Shown here in pieces: positions 1-8,651 of a stretch of DNA of 64,000 nucleotides (position 1 is the stretch's first letter; each line of letters opens with the position of its first letter). Origin of the DNA: an uncultured Clostridia bacterium. GTDB lineage: Bacteria > Bacillota > Clostridia > Lachnospirales > Lachnospiraceae. The notes beneath the pieces are model-generated. The model did not search any database. It saw nothing but the letters and a program-made list of their open reading frames with translations, and was not told where the DNA came from. The stretch spans positions 62,001 through 126,000 of the forward strand of contig CAOKVX010000005.1 in assembly GCA_948472945.1 (NCBI GenBank), given 5' to 3'. The translations under genes were made by a program, and so were the position numbers.

Positions 1-3
1 GAC

Positions 4-723
4 ATGAAAAACGGAATTTACAATGACCTTTTGTTAATTCCGACAACTCCTTTTGTCACGAGGATAAACGGCAGGTTCTGCAAACATCCCGCTTATACCG
101 CTTTCTTCTTTCCAAAAGAAACGCCATATTTCTATGCTCCCGCGTCACTACCGTATAAAGATTATTTTATTCAATTTACAAGCGACAAATCCGTCACGGA
201 AGAATATATGATACCGCCTTTACAGCCGATAAATTTATGCGACCCTGCGCGGATTTTTGATTTAATTGAGATTATTGCTTTTGAAAATATTGCAGGCAGC
301 CCCAACCGCGATGAAATATTGAACAATCTTATGAAAACATTATTTTTAAAAATATGTGAGTCCGGTACAAATACAAATACGATTAAACATTATAATGAGC
401 TGCTAAATGTAAGACGCGATATATTTAATTATCCGGAAAGAAATATGACGCTTGAGATGCTGGCAGATAAACTTCACATAAGCCCTAATTACTTCCACTC
501 GCTATATAAAATAGCTTTCGGCAGAACCTTTATGCAGGATATTATAGAAAGCCGCATACAACACGCCAAATACTTTCTTGCATACAGCAATCAGCCTGTA
601 AACCTTATCGCTGTAAACTGCGGATATAACAATACGGAACATTTCTGCAGGCAGTTTAAAAAAACAACGGGATTTACCCCGCTGCAGTATAGAAAAAATA
701 AGATACATACTAACGGCAGATAA
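4..723 (+). CDS. AraC-family transcriptional regulator (5' end uncertain)
   Basis: Predicted DNA-binding regulator. The N-terminal part looks like the cupin-like sensory domain of AraC proteins. The C-terminal ~100 residues hold the two helix-turn-helix motifs: 'TLEMLADKLHISPNYFHSLYK' region, then 'CGYNNTEHFCRQFKKTTGFTP', the family's second HTH and signature. The ORF opens three bases into the window with no upstream stop and no visible ribosome site. At 239 aa it is shorter than the usual 270-300, so the true start may lie outside the window. It reads toward the ABC exporter at 819-3312, but a promoter candidate lies between them. Regulation of that exporter is inference; the ligand is unknown. 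Confidence 0.85.
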   Translation: MKNGIYNDLLLIPTTPFVTRINGRFCKHPAYTAFFFPKETPYFYAPASLPYKDYFIQFTSDKSVTEEYMIPPLQPINLCDPARIFDLIEIIAFENIAGSPNRDEILNNLMKTLFLKICESGTNTNTIKHYNELLNVRRDIFNYPERNMTLEMLADKLHISPNYFHSLYKIAFGRTFMQDIIESRIQHAKYFLAYSNQPVNLIAVNCGYNNTEHFCRQFKKTTGFTPLQYRKNKIHTNGR

Positions 724-760
724 AATCTTTTTGCGGCTGATTTTATCATTGAACATCAAT

Positions 761-789
761 TTTACTTTTCCTTTTTTATTTGATATAAT
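761..789 (+). promoter_or_regulatory. Candidate sigma-A promoter for the ABC exporter operon
   Basis: TTTACT, a 17-bp spacer and a perfect TATAAT lie 29 bp before the start codon of the ABC ATPase gene. A 9-bp inverted repeat (GATAAAATC/GATTTTATC, 719-747) overlaps the end of the AraC gene just upstream. It has no strong T-tract, so it is at best a weak terminator. Confidence 0.55.
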
Positions 790-818
790 AAATTCCTAAA
801 AGGCAGGAGAACTACATA

Positions 819-1610
819 ATGATTACAATGGAAAACGTATGTAAAACATATAAAATTGCAAAAAGAAACGCGGGGTTTGCACAGGCATGCAAATCTCTTT
901 TTCACCGTGAATACGAGACGATCTGCGCATTAAATAATGTGTCTTTTACTATTAACGACGGTGAGATGGTCGGTTACATTGGCCCAAATGGCGCGGGTAA
1001 GAGTTCTACAATTAAAATACTAAGCGGCATCTTAACCCCCGACAGCGGAAAAGTTTTAGTAAACGGTAAGATTCCTCAAAAAAACAGAATAGAGCACGTA
1101 AAAAATATCGGCGTTGTTTTCGGACAGCGCTCCCAGCTATGGTGGGATGTACCGGTTATCGATTCATTTGAGTTGTTAAAGGATATATATTCCATACCTG
1201 AGTCAGATTACAAAAACAATTTGGATGAACTGACGGAGCTGCTTGATTTAGCGCATCTTTTGCGCTCTCCTGCAAGACAGCTCTCACTCGGACAGCGAAT
1301 GAGATGTGAAATTGCGGCTTCACTTCTTCACAGCCCGCACATATTGTTTTTGGACGAGCCGACAATCGGACTTGACGCCGTGTCAAAACTCGCGGTGCGA
1401 GATTTTATTTTGAAACAGAATAAAATTCACGGAACAACTGTTATTCTCACAACTCATGACATGCAGGACATAGAGGCGCTTACAAGCAGAATAATTCTAA
1501 TAGGTAAGGGCAGGATTCTTATGGACGGCACTCTCGACGACATAAAAAAAGGTAATGACAATAATATAGACGAAACCATCGCAGAGCTGTACCGCGCATA
1601 TGATATATAG
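819..1610 (+). CDS. ABC-2 type exporter, ATP-binding subunit
   Basis: Cytoplasmic ATPase that should power the two membrane proteins encoded next. Seen directly: Walker A GPNGAGKSS (about residues 55-63), an atypical signature LSLGQ (155-159), Walker B ILFLDEP (175-181) and the H-loop region TTHDMQD. The ~40 residues before the first conserved strand (NAGFAQACKSLFHREY) are typical of the COG4586 subgroup, which pairs with COG4587 and COG3694 permeases. The start is supported by an AGGCAGGAGA ribosome site. The substrate cannot be read from sequence; relatives include uncharacterised and drug/daunorubicin-type exporters. Confidence 0.93.
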   Translation: MITMENVCKTYKIAKRNAGFAQACKSLFHREYETICALNNVSFTINDGEMVGYIGPNGAGKSSTIKILSGILTPDSGKVLVNGKIPQKNRIEHVKNIGVVFGQRSQLWWDVPVIDSFELLKDIYSIPESDYKNNLDELTELLDLAHLLRSPARQLSLGQRMRCEIAASLLHSPHILFLDEPTIGLDAVSKLAVRDFILKQNKIHGTTVILTTHDMQDIEALTSRIILIGKGRILMDGTLDDIKKGNDNNIDETIAELYRAYDI

Positions 1611-1631
1611 CGCAAAAAAGCATAACTGAAC

Positions 1632-1650
1632 AAGCGTCCGGCGGACGCTT
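1632..1650 (+). other. Intercistronic 8-bp hairpin
   Basis: AAGCGTCC and GGACGCTT flank a GGC loop between the ATPase and the first permease gene. No T-tract follows, so it is more likely an mRNA processing or stability element than a terminator. Confidence 0.5.
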
Positions 1651-1705
1651 AGGGCCGTTGCTTGCGGAAATAATGTTCTTACACGTTCAGGAAAGGATTT
1701 CTTAC

Positions 1706-2509
1706 ATGAAAAAATATTTATCTTTCTTTAGGCTGAGGTTTGCAATGGGCCTGCAGTACAGGGCCGCCGCTCTTGCGGGAATAGTCACGCAGTTTGCTTG
1801 GGGATTTTTGGAGATTCTTATGTTCCGCGCATTTTACAGGGCGGATGCCTCCGCGTTTCCGATGGATTTTTCGGCTTTATCCTCATATATATGGCTGCAG
1901 CAATCGTTTCTTGCCCTTTTTGCGGCTTGGATGATGGAAAATGATATTATGGACTCGATAGTTACCGGAAATATCTCTTACGAGCTGTGCAGACCTATAA
2001 GCATATATAACATGTGGTATACAAGAAGTATTGCCAACAGATTGGCGAGGGCTTTCCTGCGCTGCTTTCCGATACTGGCGGTAGCCGTATTCATTCCTAA
2101 TCCGTACGGTATAGCTGCACCCGCCAGCCTGTTACATTTTCTATTATTTCTTATAACTTTGATACTCGGGCTTGCCGTGACAGTTTCATTCTGTATGCTT
2201 ATATATGTGCTGGCATTTTTCACGGTATCTGCCCAGGGCCTTAGAATAGTTTTTACGTCGGTCGTTGAATTTTTTACAGGTGGTCTGATTCCACTGCCGT
2301 TCTTTCCGGAAAAGATGCAAAGGGTTATGGAACTGCTGCCATTTGCATCAATGCAGAATGTCGCGCTCAGAATATACAGCGGCAGTATGGGCGGCTATGA
2401 GATGAAAAAGGCGGTAATAATTCAGGTATTCTGGCTTGTGGCAGTGACCGCTGCCGGTAAGCTGTTATGCCACGTTGCCGAGAAACGTATTGTTGTGCAG
2501 GGAGGTTGA
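1706..2509 (+). CDS. ABC-2 family transporter permease, first subunit (COG4587-like)
   Basis: Integral membrane protein of about 267 aa with roughly six hydrophobic segments (for example residues 23-43, 60-80, 140-160, 165-190 and the C-terminal segment). It follows the COG4586-type ATPase and precedes a second permease, the usual three-gene export unit. The ORF track starts at 1658, but ATG 1706 has a GAAAGGA ribosome site at a proper distance and begins with the expected MKKYLSFFRLRF lead. The earlier start has none. Family assignment rests on hydropathy and context. Confidence 0.85.
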   Translation: MKKYLSFFRLRFAMGLQYRAAALAGIVTQFAWGFLEILMFRAFYRADASAFPMDFSALSSYIWLQQSFLALFAAWMMENDIMDSIVTGNISYELCRPISIYNMWYTRSIANRLARAFLRCFPILAVAVFIPNPYGIAAPASLLHFLLFLITLILGLAVTVSFCMLIYVLAFFTVSAQGLRIVFTSVVEFFTGGLIPLPFFPEKMQRVMELLPFASMQNVALRIYSGSMGGYEMKKAVIIQVFWLVAVTAAGKLLCHVAEKRIVVQGG

Positions 2510-2514
2510 CCGCA

Positions 2515-3312
2515 ATGAATAAGAAAAAAAGCTCCATAAAACTGTATATTCATTATATATCAATAAATATAAGGTGCATGATGCAGTACAAGTCTTCGTT
2601 TTTTCTTAATGTAACGGGCCAGTTTTTAGTATCATTTACCGTATTTTTAAGTATGTTTTTTATGTTTAAAAGGTTTTCAAGCGTGGAAGGTTTTACATAC
2701 AGTGAAGTACTGCTGTGCTTTTCAACAATACTTCTGGATTTTTCACTGGCAGAGATGTTTGCAAGGGGATTCGACTCTTTTTCAGTCATGGTTAGGGGCG
2801 GTGATTTTGACAGAATCCTTGTGCGTCCAAGGGGCGAGATTATGCAGGTGCTCGGAAGCAAATTTGAGCTTACGCGAATCGGCAGAATGCTTCAGGCGAT
2901 AATGATGTTTATCTACGGTATCATGGCAAGCGGAATTACATGGAACTTTTCGGGAATACTTACGATTGTATTCATGATAATAGGCGGAACAGTAGTTTTT
3001 TCCGCACTGTTTTTAATCTATGCCTCGATTTGTTTTTTTACACTGGACGGACTTGAATTCATGAACATATTTACTGACGGCGCCAAGGAATTTGGACAAT
3101 ATCCGACCGCTATTTATGGCAAAAAAATACTTTTATTCACGACATTTGTTATACCTTATTCGCTTTTTCAATATTATCCGCTGCTTTTCCTTACAGGCAG
3201 GAGCGGCAATATTTTGCTTATGTTTCTTCCGCTTGGCGCATGTTGGTTTATTATTCCGGCGCTCATGCTATGGAAATTTGGAGTAAGGCATTACAAGTCA
3301 AGCGGATCATAA
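2515..3312 (+). CDS. ABC-2 family transporter permease, second subunit (COG3694-like)
   Basis: Second membrane subunit of the exporter, 265 aa with about six membrane segments. It contains 'VRGGDFDRILVRPRG', a cytoplasmic-loop motif typical of COG3694 proteins. The start at ATG 2515 is chosen because GGAGGTTGA sits directly upstream and overlaps the stop of the first permease gene, indicating translational coupling. The ORF-track start at 2467 would overlap the upstream gene by 43 bases. Together with the two preceding genes it should form one heteromeric ABC exporter of unknown substrate. Confidence 0.85.
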   Translation: MNKKKSSIKLYIHYISINIRCMMQYKSSFFLNVTGQFLVSFTVFLSMFFMFKRFSSVEGFTYSEVLLCFSTILLDFSLAEMFARGFDSFSVMVRGGDFDRILVRPRGEIMQVLGSKFELTRIGRMLQAIMMFIYGIMASGITWNFSGILTIVFMIIGGTVVFSALFLIYASICFFTLDGLEFMNIFTDGAKEFGQYPTAIYGKKILLFTTFVIPYSLFQYYPLLFLTGRSGNILLMFLPLGACWFIIPALMLWKFGVRHYKSSGS

Positions 3313-3424
3313 TATTTATACGCCGCGCCGTAACATGCACATTTCCCCAAAATATTTTGGCCTTACATATTAACAAATATTACACGCAGTTATACTAAAT
3401 ATAAACCTTTAATGGAGCAGCAAA

Positions 3425-4768
3425 ATGGATTATACGAATAACCTTTTACACAAGCTTAAAAAATACGGTTCACACGGACTTACGCCGTTTCATATGCCGG
3501 GTCATAAGCGAAATAACGCACTCTGCCCGCATTTTGACGCATATGGAATTGATATAACAGAGATTGACGGATTTGACGACCTGCACCATCCCGACGGCTG
3601 CCTAAAAGCTGCGATGGAGCGTGCGGCGCGAATTTTTAAAAGCAGGAAAACATTTTTTCTGACAAACGGGTGTACAGTAGGTATTCTCGCCGCAATACAT
3701 GCCGTGTGCAAGAGGGGCGACCACATCTTGCTTGCAGGAAACTCACACAAATCAGCCTACAACGCGACAATGCTGAACGACCTCTATGTAACGTGCCTAA
3801 ACCCAATTGGTGAGCTGTGCGGTATTCCCCTTGGCCAAATTCAGCCTGATGATGTTGAAAATGCTTTCAGGCAAAACTCGGATATAAAATGTGTTTTCAT
3901 CACCTCGCCAACGTACGAGGGGGTTGTCTCAGATATTAACAGTATCGTTGAAATTGCACACAGCCGCAATGCCGTCGTCATAGTTGACGAGGCCCACGGC
4001 GCCCACATGCAGTTTTCTCCTATATTTCCGAAAAGCGCCATAGAGTGCGGGGCCGACATAGTCATACACGGTATTCACAAGACTCTCCCGTCACTTACGC
4101 AGACGGCTCTTCTGCATGTTGTATCTGAACTTGTTGACGCATCTGAAATAAAGCGCTATCTCTCCATATTTCAGAGCAGCAGCCCTTCATATGTACTGAT
4201 GGGTTCGATAGATTACTGCATGGATATGCTTGAGAGGGATGCTGACAGATTATTTTCAGCCTACAGCAAAAGGTTAACTGAGCTGTACGACAAATTATCG
4301 GACCTGAAAAAACTTGAAATAATTCCGTACAGCGAAACGAGGGACGCTTCTAAAATCGTAATTAGTACCGTAAAATGCAATATGGACGGGCTTAGTCTAT
4401 ACAATCTCTTGCGCGAAAAATATAATCTCCAACCCGAGATGTCGCTGCCGCAGTATGTTATAATGATGACAAGCGTATTCGACAGCAAGAATAATTTTAA
4501 CCTCTTGACAGACGCAATAACAGAGATTGATAATACGTGTGACGATATATTTACACAACCTTTTACACCCAAAAACAAAGTAAATAACCTTTTAAACGCA
4601 AAACCGGGAGATATTGCCGACGATACATTGTACGTGTATCCACCCGGGATTCCGATTATTACCTCGGGTGAAATATACACAGAGGAAATAATCAACGAAA
4701 TAAACGATTATTATAGTAAAGGTTATAAAATTAAAAGTAACAAGGGATTTGCAACCACATTTGATTGA
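3425..4768 (+). CDS. Orn/Lys/Arg decarboxylase-fold PLP enzyme (short form)
   Basis: PLP-dependent fold-type I protein of 447 aa. It starts with FHMPGHKRN, the diagnostic N-terminal motif of this family (residues 22-30). VDEAHGAH (187-194) supplies the cofactor-binding Asp, and IHGIHKTLPS places the Schiff-base Lys at 219. It lacks the N-terminal wing domain of the large E. coli LdcC/AdiA enzymes and matches the short Firmicutes type (SpeA/YaaO-like). The likely reaction is decarboxylation of arginine or lysine to a polyamine precursor, but substrate cannot be decided here. It is followed by a guanylate-kinase-like gene, a pairing also seen near yaaO-tmk in Bacillus. Confidence 0.85.
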   Translation: MDYTNNLLHKLKKYGSHGLTPFHMPGHKRNNALCPHFDAYGIDITEIDGFDDLHHPDGCLKAAMERAARIFKSRKTFFLTNGCTVGILAAIHAVCKRGDHILLAGNSHKSAYNATMLNDLYVTCLNPIGELCGIPLGQIQPDDVENAFRQNSDIKCVFITSPTYEGVVSDINSIVEIAHSRNAVVIVDEAHGAHMQFSPIFPKSAIECGADIVIHGIHKTLPSLTQTALLHVVSELVDASEIKRYLSIFQSSSPSYVLMGSIDYCMDMLERDADRLFSAYSKRLTELYDKLSDLKKLEIIPYSETRDASKIVISTVKCNMDGLSLYNLLREKYNLQPEMSLPQYVIMMTSVFDSKNNFNLLTDAITEIDNTCDDIFTQPFTPKNKVNNLLNAKPGDIADDTLYVYPPGIPIITSGEIYTEEIINEINDYYSKGYKIKSNKGFATTFD

Positions 4769-4808
4769 CACATCAGATTAAACCAGTGTATTGTACCATT
4801 TATTTCTA

Positions 4809-4921
4809 GCCAAATCACGCGGAATGAACTTTTTATCTGCAAGGCGGATGAATAAGGCGCAGCGTTTGCTGTATATATTGAAGTCAATGCTGCAGATGGA
4901 ATTTCATACAAGTTATTTGGC
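4809..4921. repeat. Imperfect inverted-repeat element in intergenic region
   Basis: The left arm starts GCCAAATCACGCGGAATGAA and ends ATCTGCAAGG. The right arm, read on the other strand, starts GCCAAATAACTTG and ends ATCTGCAGC. Arms of about 30-35 nt match imperfectly around a ~45-nt centre, so the element could fold as one long hairpin. The short ORFs here (36 aa on plus, 66 aa on minus) lack ribosome sites and are read as by-products of the repeat. It may be a degenerate MITE- or REP-like unit; no second copy was seen in this window. Confidence 0.45.
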
Positions 4922-4993
4922 AAAATGTGAGTGATACAAACTGTTATATTATGTTGAAATTAAGATTATAAACATAACGGAAGGAGAACAATA

Positions 4994-5614
4994 ATGCTGT
5001 ATGTACTTATGGGTAAAAGTGCAAGCGGTAAGGATACAATATTTAAAAGACTGTTAGATATACCTGAACTCAGTATGAAAAAAATTGTACCCTACACAAC
5101 GCGCCCGCTTCGCTCGGGCGAGCTAGACGGTTACGACTATCATTTCGTCAGCAGAAATACAATGTACGAACTTGAGGCGGCAGGAAAAATTATTGAGCAG
5201 CGATGCTACCGCACAGTACACGGCGACTGGCATTATTTCACAGCCGACGACGGCATCAGCATGAACTGCGCAGACGAACATTTTTTAACTATAGGCACTC
5301 TTGAAGCGTATGTAAAGCTAAAGGAATATTACGGAGCAAAAAACGTGACACCTATATACATTTACGTAGACGATTTTGAGAGAATCAACCGTTCGCTTGC
5401 TCGCGAGAAGATACAGGAGGTTCCGAGCGTCTCCGAAGTATGCAGACGCTTCCTTGCGGATGAAAATGACTTTTCCGTCGGACTTTTGGAGGAAGCGGGA
5501 ATAGATATATTGTATGAAAACATTGACATAGACACATGTGTTCGGGCCATCTCGGACATGATTTTATCAGACTGCGCATCGGCGGATATTGCTAAAAAAT
5601 CTACAACACTCTAA
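4994..5614 (+). CDS. Guanylate kinase-like protein
   Basis: Predicted P-loop nucleotide kinase of 206 aa. The P-loop is GKSASGKDT (residues 7-15), different from the GPSGAGKGT of canonical Gmk. YTTRPLRSGELDGYDYHFVS carries the GMP-binding motif of guanylate kinases. The C-terminal half (IYVDDFERINRSLARE) resembles the lid and LID-arginine region. It lies 17 bp before the NUDIX gene and follows the decarboxylase-fold gene, with an AAGGAGA ribosome site. The unusual P-loop suggests a paralogue rather than the essential housekeeping Gmk, which would be elsewhere in the genome. Confidence 0.75.
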   Translation: MLYVLMGKSASGKDTIFKRLLDIPELSMKKIVPYTTRPLRSGELDGYDYHFVSRNTMYELEAAGKIIEQRCYRTVHGDWHYFTADDGISMNCADEHFLTIGTLEAYVKLKEYYGAKNVTPIYIYVDDFERINRSLAREKIQEVPSVSEVCRRFLADENDFSVGLLEEAGIDILYENIDIDTCVRAISDMILSDCASADIAKKSTTL

Positions 5615-5631
5615 CAGAAAGGATTATTAAC

Positions 5632-6198
5632 ATGAAGTTTATTTCAATTAAAAAAGTAGGCGATGGTAAATTCATTAACAGATATAATGTCACATATGAA
5701 ACGTCGGATAAAAAAATTAAAGTATACGAAATGATAAGCCGCAAAAAAGATATTTCTTCAATTGATGAGCTTATTAACAGCCCAACGGACGCCGTTGTCC
5801 TTATACTGACCGACGAGGCGGGCGAACGTATTTTAATAAACCGTGAGTTCAGGATGGCAGTAGGCGATTATATATATAATTTTCCGGCAGGACTTATTGA
5901 CGAAGGCGAAACTTATGAAGAAAGCGCCCGCAGAGAGCTTATGGAGGAGACCGGTCTGACGCTTGTTTCAATAGATGACGTCATGTACGAGAGCTACAGC
6001 GCAGTCGGTTTTTCAAACGAGAAAAATATTTGCGTTGTAGGTAAGGCTTCCGGTACATTTGCTCCGAGCACTTCAACTTTTGAGGAGATTGAAGCCGGGT
6101 GGTACACTAAGGAAGAAGTCCGCAGACTTCTTGCGACGTCACATTTCGCCGCAAGAACACAGGCATACTGTTATATGTGGTCACGGGAATGTCAGTAA
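5632..6198 (+). CDS. NUDIX hydrolase, ADP-ribose pyrophosphatase-like
   Basis: Housecleaning pyrophosphohydrolase of 188 aa. A complete Nudix box GX5EX7REUXEEXGU is visible as GLIDEGETYEESARRELMEETGL (residues 87-109), with all metal-binding glutamates present. The upstream strand FPAGLIDEGE is typical of ADP-sugar pyrophosphatases (NudF/YqkG type), so ADP-ribose is the best guess for substrate. It lies 17 bp after the guanylate-kinase-like gene with an AGAAAGGATT ribosome site, so the two are probably co-transcribed. Confidence 0.88.
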   Translation: MKFISIKKVGDGKFINRYNVTYETSDKKIKVYEMISRKKDISSIDELINSPTDAVVLILTDEAGERILINREFRMAVGDYIYNFPAGLIDEGETYEESARRELMEETGLTLVSIDDVMYESYSAVGFSNEKNICVVGKASGTFAPSTSTFEEIEAGWYTKEEVRRLLATSHFAARTQAYCYMWSRECQ

Positions 6199-6250
6199 CC
6201 AGGTTAATACATGTCGGCATTTATATTCATTTTAGCAGGTCAATACTTTT

Positions 6251-6266
6251 TAATTAATATTAATTA
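6251..6266. other. 16-bp perfect palindrome between convergent genes
   Basis: TAATTAATATTAATTA lies in the 71-bp gap between the NUDIX gene (+) and nfo (-). It could serve as a weak bidirectional terminator or be chance in AT-rich DNA. Confidence 0.3.
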
Positions 6267-6269
6267 GCA

Positions 6270-7172
6270 TTACTGCTTTCTTTCTATTATCTCTTCTTTC
6301 AAAGCGGGATTAAATACCCCGCTCTTTATCATTTCTATCTCATACCGGTAAGGCGGATACGTTTTTTTCTTATCCTCCGGCAGCGGAACATACGGCGTCT
6401 CGAGTATCTTAGGGACATTTTCAAAATCCATGTGGTTAATAACTGAAAGAAGCGTATCAAAGCCTATTGTTCCAAAGCCTATATTTTCATGTCTGTCTTT
6501 CCGTGCCCCAAGCTCATTTTTACTGTCGTTAATATGGAAAACTGCAATCCTGTCCTTTCCAATTATTCTGTCAAACTCGTCAAAAACGCCCTCAAGGTCA
6601 TTTACTATATCATATCCCGCATCGTTCACATGACATGTGTCAAAGCAAACTCTTAACTTGTCGTTGTGTACAACACCGTCAAATATACGCGCGAGCTCCT
6701 CAAATGTCCTTCCTATCTCGCTTCCCTTTCCCGCCATCGTCTCAAGTGCGATATTAACGGCAGTGTCGCTAGTAAGCACGCTGTTCAATCCATCCGTTAT
6801 CCTTTTTATTCCCTCGTCAACACCGCCTCCGACGTGCGAACCTGGATGAAGCACTAGCGTACCTCCTCCCATCGCGGCAGTTCTCTCAATCTCGACTCCC
6901 AAAAATTCAACTGCAAGTCCGTATGTGTCGTCGTTGATAGGATTGCCCAAATTTATAATATAAGGGGCATGTACCACAAAGGTCCCAATACCGTATTCTT
7001 TCATCAATTCATGGGCCTTTTCAATATTAAGTTCAGACACCTTTTTGCGCCTTGTATTCTGTGGCGCGCCCGTATATACCATGAACGTATTGGCGCCGTA
7101 CGAATGGGCCTCCCTTACAGAACCCGCAAACATTTCTTTTCCGTTCATTCCCACATGTGAGCCTATAAGCAT
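6270..7172 (-). CDS. nfo: Deoxyribonuclease IV (AP endonuclease)
   Basis: Base-excision repair endonuclease that cleaves 5' of abasic sites, a TIM-barrel trinuclear zinc enzyme of 300 aa. Visible signatures: [10 protein letters not shown] at the N-terminus; [26 protein letters not shown] (zinc-ligand His); [14 protein letters not shown] (Glu ligand); [14 protein letters not shown] (Asp/His ligands); [21 protein letters not shown] (the classic nfo pattern 3); PKILETPY near the end. Length and motif order match the family. An AGAGGT ribosome site precedes the ATG. It is monocistronic and convergent with the NUDIX gene. Confidence 0.96.
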   Translation of the reverse strand: MLIGSHVGMNGKEMFAGSVREAHSYGANTFMVYTGAPQNTRRKKVSELNIEKAHELMKEYGIGTFVVHAPYIINLGNPINDDTYGLAVEFLGVEIERTAAMGGGTLVLHPGSHVGGGVDEGIKRITDGLNSVLTSDTAVNIALETMAGKGSEIGRTFEELARIFDGVVHNDKLRVCFDTCHVNDAGYDIVNDLEGVFDEFDRIIGKDRIAVFHINDSKNELGARKDRHENIGFGTIGFDTLLSVINHMDFENVPKILETPYVPLPEDKKKTYPPYRYEIEMIKSGVFNPALKEEIIERKQ

Positions 7173-7343
7173 ATTTTATACCTCTTTTCACAGGTTTTTA
7201 CATAAACACTTCTTATAAATTACATTTATGTGCACACAATATTTTACACATCTTTCCCAAGCAAAGTCAAGATAAAGTATCAGTGAATTTATGCCGCGAA
7301 TTTTTAATTGAATGTTTACTTCTTGAAAATCCCACGCCTGCCC

Positions 7344-7373
7344 TTGACATAAAATACAATAAAGTTGTACACT
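7344..7373 (+). promoter_or_regulatory. Sigma-A promoter of the first CobW-family gene
   Basis: TTGACA, an 18-bp spacer and TACACT end at 7373. Transcription should begin around 7380, which makes the upstream in-frame ATG at 7381 unlikely as a start. No obvious Zur or cobalamin-riboswitch sequence was seen nearby. Confidence 0.6.
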
Positions 7374-7404
7374 TAAGTTTATGAAATATTATGGAGGCGT
7401 TACT

Positions 7405-8514
7405 ATGACAAAAATAGATATCATATCCGGATTTCTCGGAGCCGGAAAAACAACACTTATAAAAAAACTTATCAACGAGGCGTATGCCGGTGAGAAACTT
7501 GTTCTCATTGAAAATGAATTTGGTGAGATTGGCATCGACGGCGGCTTTCTAAAGGACGCTGGCGTTGAGATTACCGAGATGAATTCCGGGTGTATCTGCT
7601 GCTCGCTCGTCGGCGACTTCGGAACAGCTCTCAAAGAGGTTATTACAACCTACTCTCCTGACCGTATAATTATTGAGCCTTCGGGAGTCGGAAAACTGTC
7701 CGACGTTATTAAGGCCGTCTTAAACTTAAAAGACGTCGAGGGCATTTCGCTTAACAGCAGCACGACGGTTGTTGACTGTACAAAGGCAAAAATGTACATG
7801 AAAAACTTCGGTGAATTTTTCAATAACCAGATTGAGAGCGCCGGGTCAGTCATTCTTAGCCGTACACAGCTGGCAAAAGACGGACAGGTAGAGGAATGTG
7901 TAAACAGTATACGCTCAAAGAATAAAGAGGCAGCAATTGTTACAACTCCGTGGGATGATATAGACGCATCAGTAATTGTCGGCGCGATGGAACACACTTC
8001 TTCAGTAAACGCAATGATTACAGAAACCTTAAAAGAACACGAGCATGGCGAAAACTGTACATGCGGATGTCATGACCATGAACACCATAACGGTCACGAA
8101 CATAATCATGAGCATCATCACGAGCATGGACACAGTCATGAACACGAGCATCACCACGACCATGAACATGAAGATAATCACAGTCACGAACATTGCTGTG
8201 AACACGGGCACCATCATGAACATGGACACCATCATGCAGACGAGGTATTTACAAGCTGGGGAAGAGAGACTTCAAAGCGCTACGCAAAGGATTCACTCGA
8301 CAAAATTCTTTCGGTATTGTCAAATAGCGAGGACTACGGATTCATACTCAGGGCAAAAGGAATCGTCCCATCGCCTGAGGAAACATGGCTTTACTTTGAC
8401 CTTACACCGGGCGAATATGAGATAAGGGAGGGCAGCGCGGACTACACAGGAAAATTATGTGTAATCGGAACCAATCTCGACGAGGACGGATTAGTTAATT
8501 TATTTGAACTTTAA
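7405..8514 (+). CDS. CobW/COG0523 family GTPase with His-rich metal-binding tail
   Basis: Predicted metallochaperone GTPase of 369 aa. It has P-loop GFLGAGKTT (residues 9-17), ENEFGEIGID, the family metal motif SGCICCSL (C63, C65, C66), and the Walker B-like IIEPSGVGK. The usual NKxD guanine-specificity motif is replaced by LSRTQ (151-155). Residues ~211-278 form an extreme His/Glu stretch with additional Cys (CTCGC, HCCEH), followed by the CobW C-terminal domain. The start at ATG 7405 is chosen because GGAGG lies 9 bp upstream. The likely role is delivery of Zn2+ or another transition metal; the metal and client are not decided by sequence. Confidence 0.92.
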   Translation: MTKIDIISGFLGAGKTTLIKKLINEAYAGEKLVLIENEFGEIGIDGGFLKDAGVEITEMNSGCICCSLVGDFGTALKEVITTYSPDRIIIEPSGVGKLSDVIKAVLNLKDVEGISLNSSTTVVDCTKAKMYMKNFGEFFNNQIESAGSVILSRTQLAKDGQVEECVNSIRSKNKEAAIVTTPWDDIDASVIVGAMEHTSSVNAMITETLKEHEHGENCTCGCHDHEHHNGHEHNHEHHHEHGHSHEHEHHHDHEHEDNHSHEHCCEHGHHHEHGHHHADEVFTSWGRETSKRYAKDSLDKILSVLSNSEDYGFILRAKGIVPSPEETWLYFDLTPGEYEIREGSADYTGKLCVIGTNLDEDGLVNLFEL

Positions 8515-8651
8515 TTTATAAGCTTTGCTAATAGCAATTGCAATAAGAGAATGTGCAATTTTTAACGAGATACACGTTTTCGCTTAGCTGATGCGTAGCA
8601 ACACTAAGGGGATAAGTTTTAGTTATAAAAGAAGGATATAAGGAGGATATT

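Noticed and set aside
819-3312. Antibiotic-resistance exporter call for the ABC trio
   Set aside because: The family is broad and no neighbour gives a substrate; drug export would be guesswork.
7173-7404. Cobalamin riboswitch for the CobW-family genes
   Set aside because: The promoter lies about 30 bp before the start codon and no B12-box sequence is visible; these are COG0523 metal GTPases, not cobalamin genes.
8045-8425. 126-aa plus-strand ORF inside the first CobW gene
   Set aside because: It is a frame shadow of the His codon run (CAT/CAC repeats), with no ribosome site.
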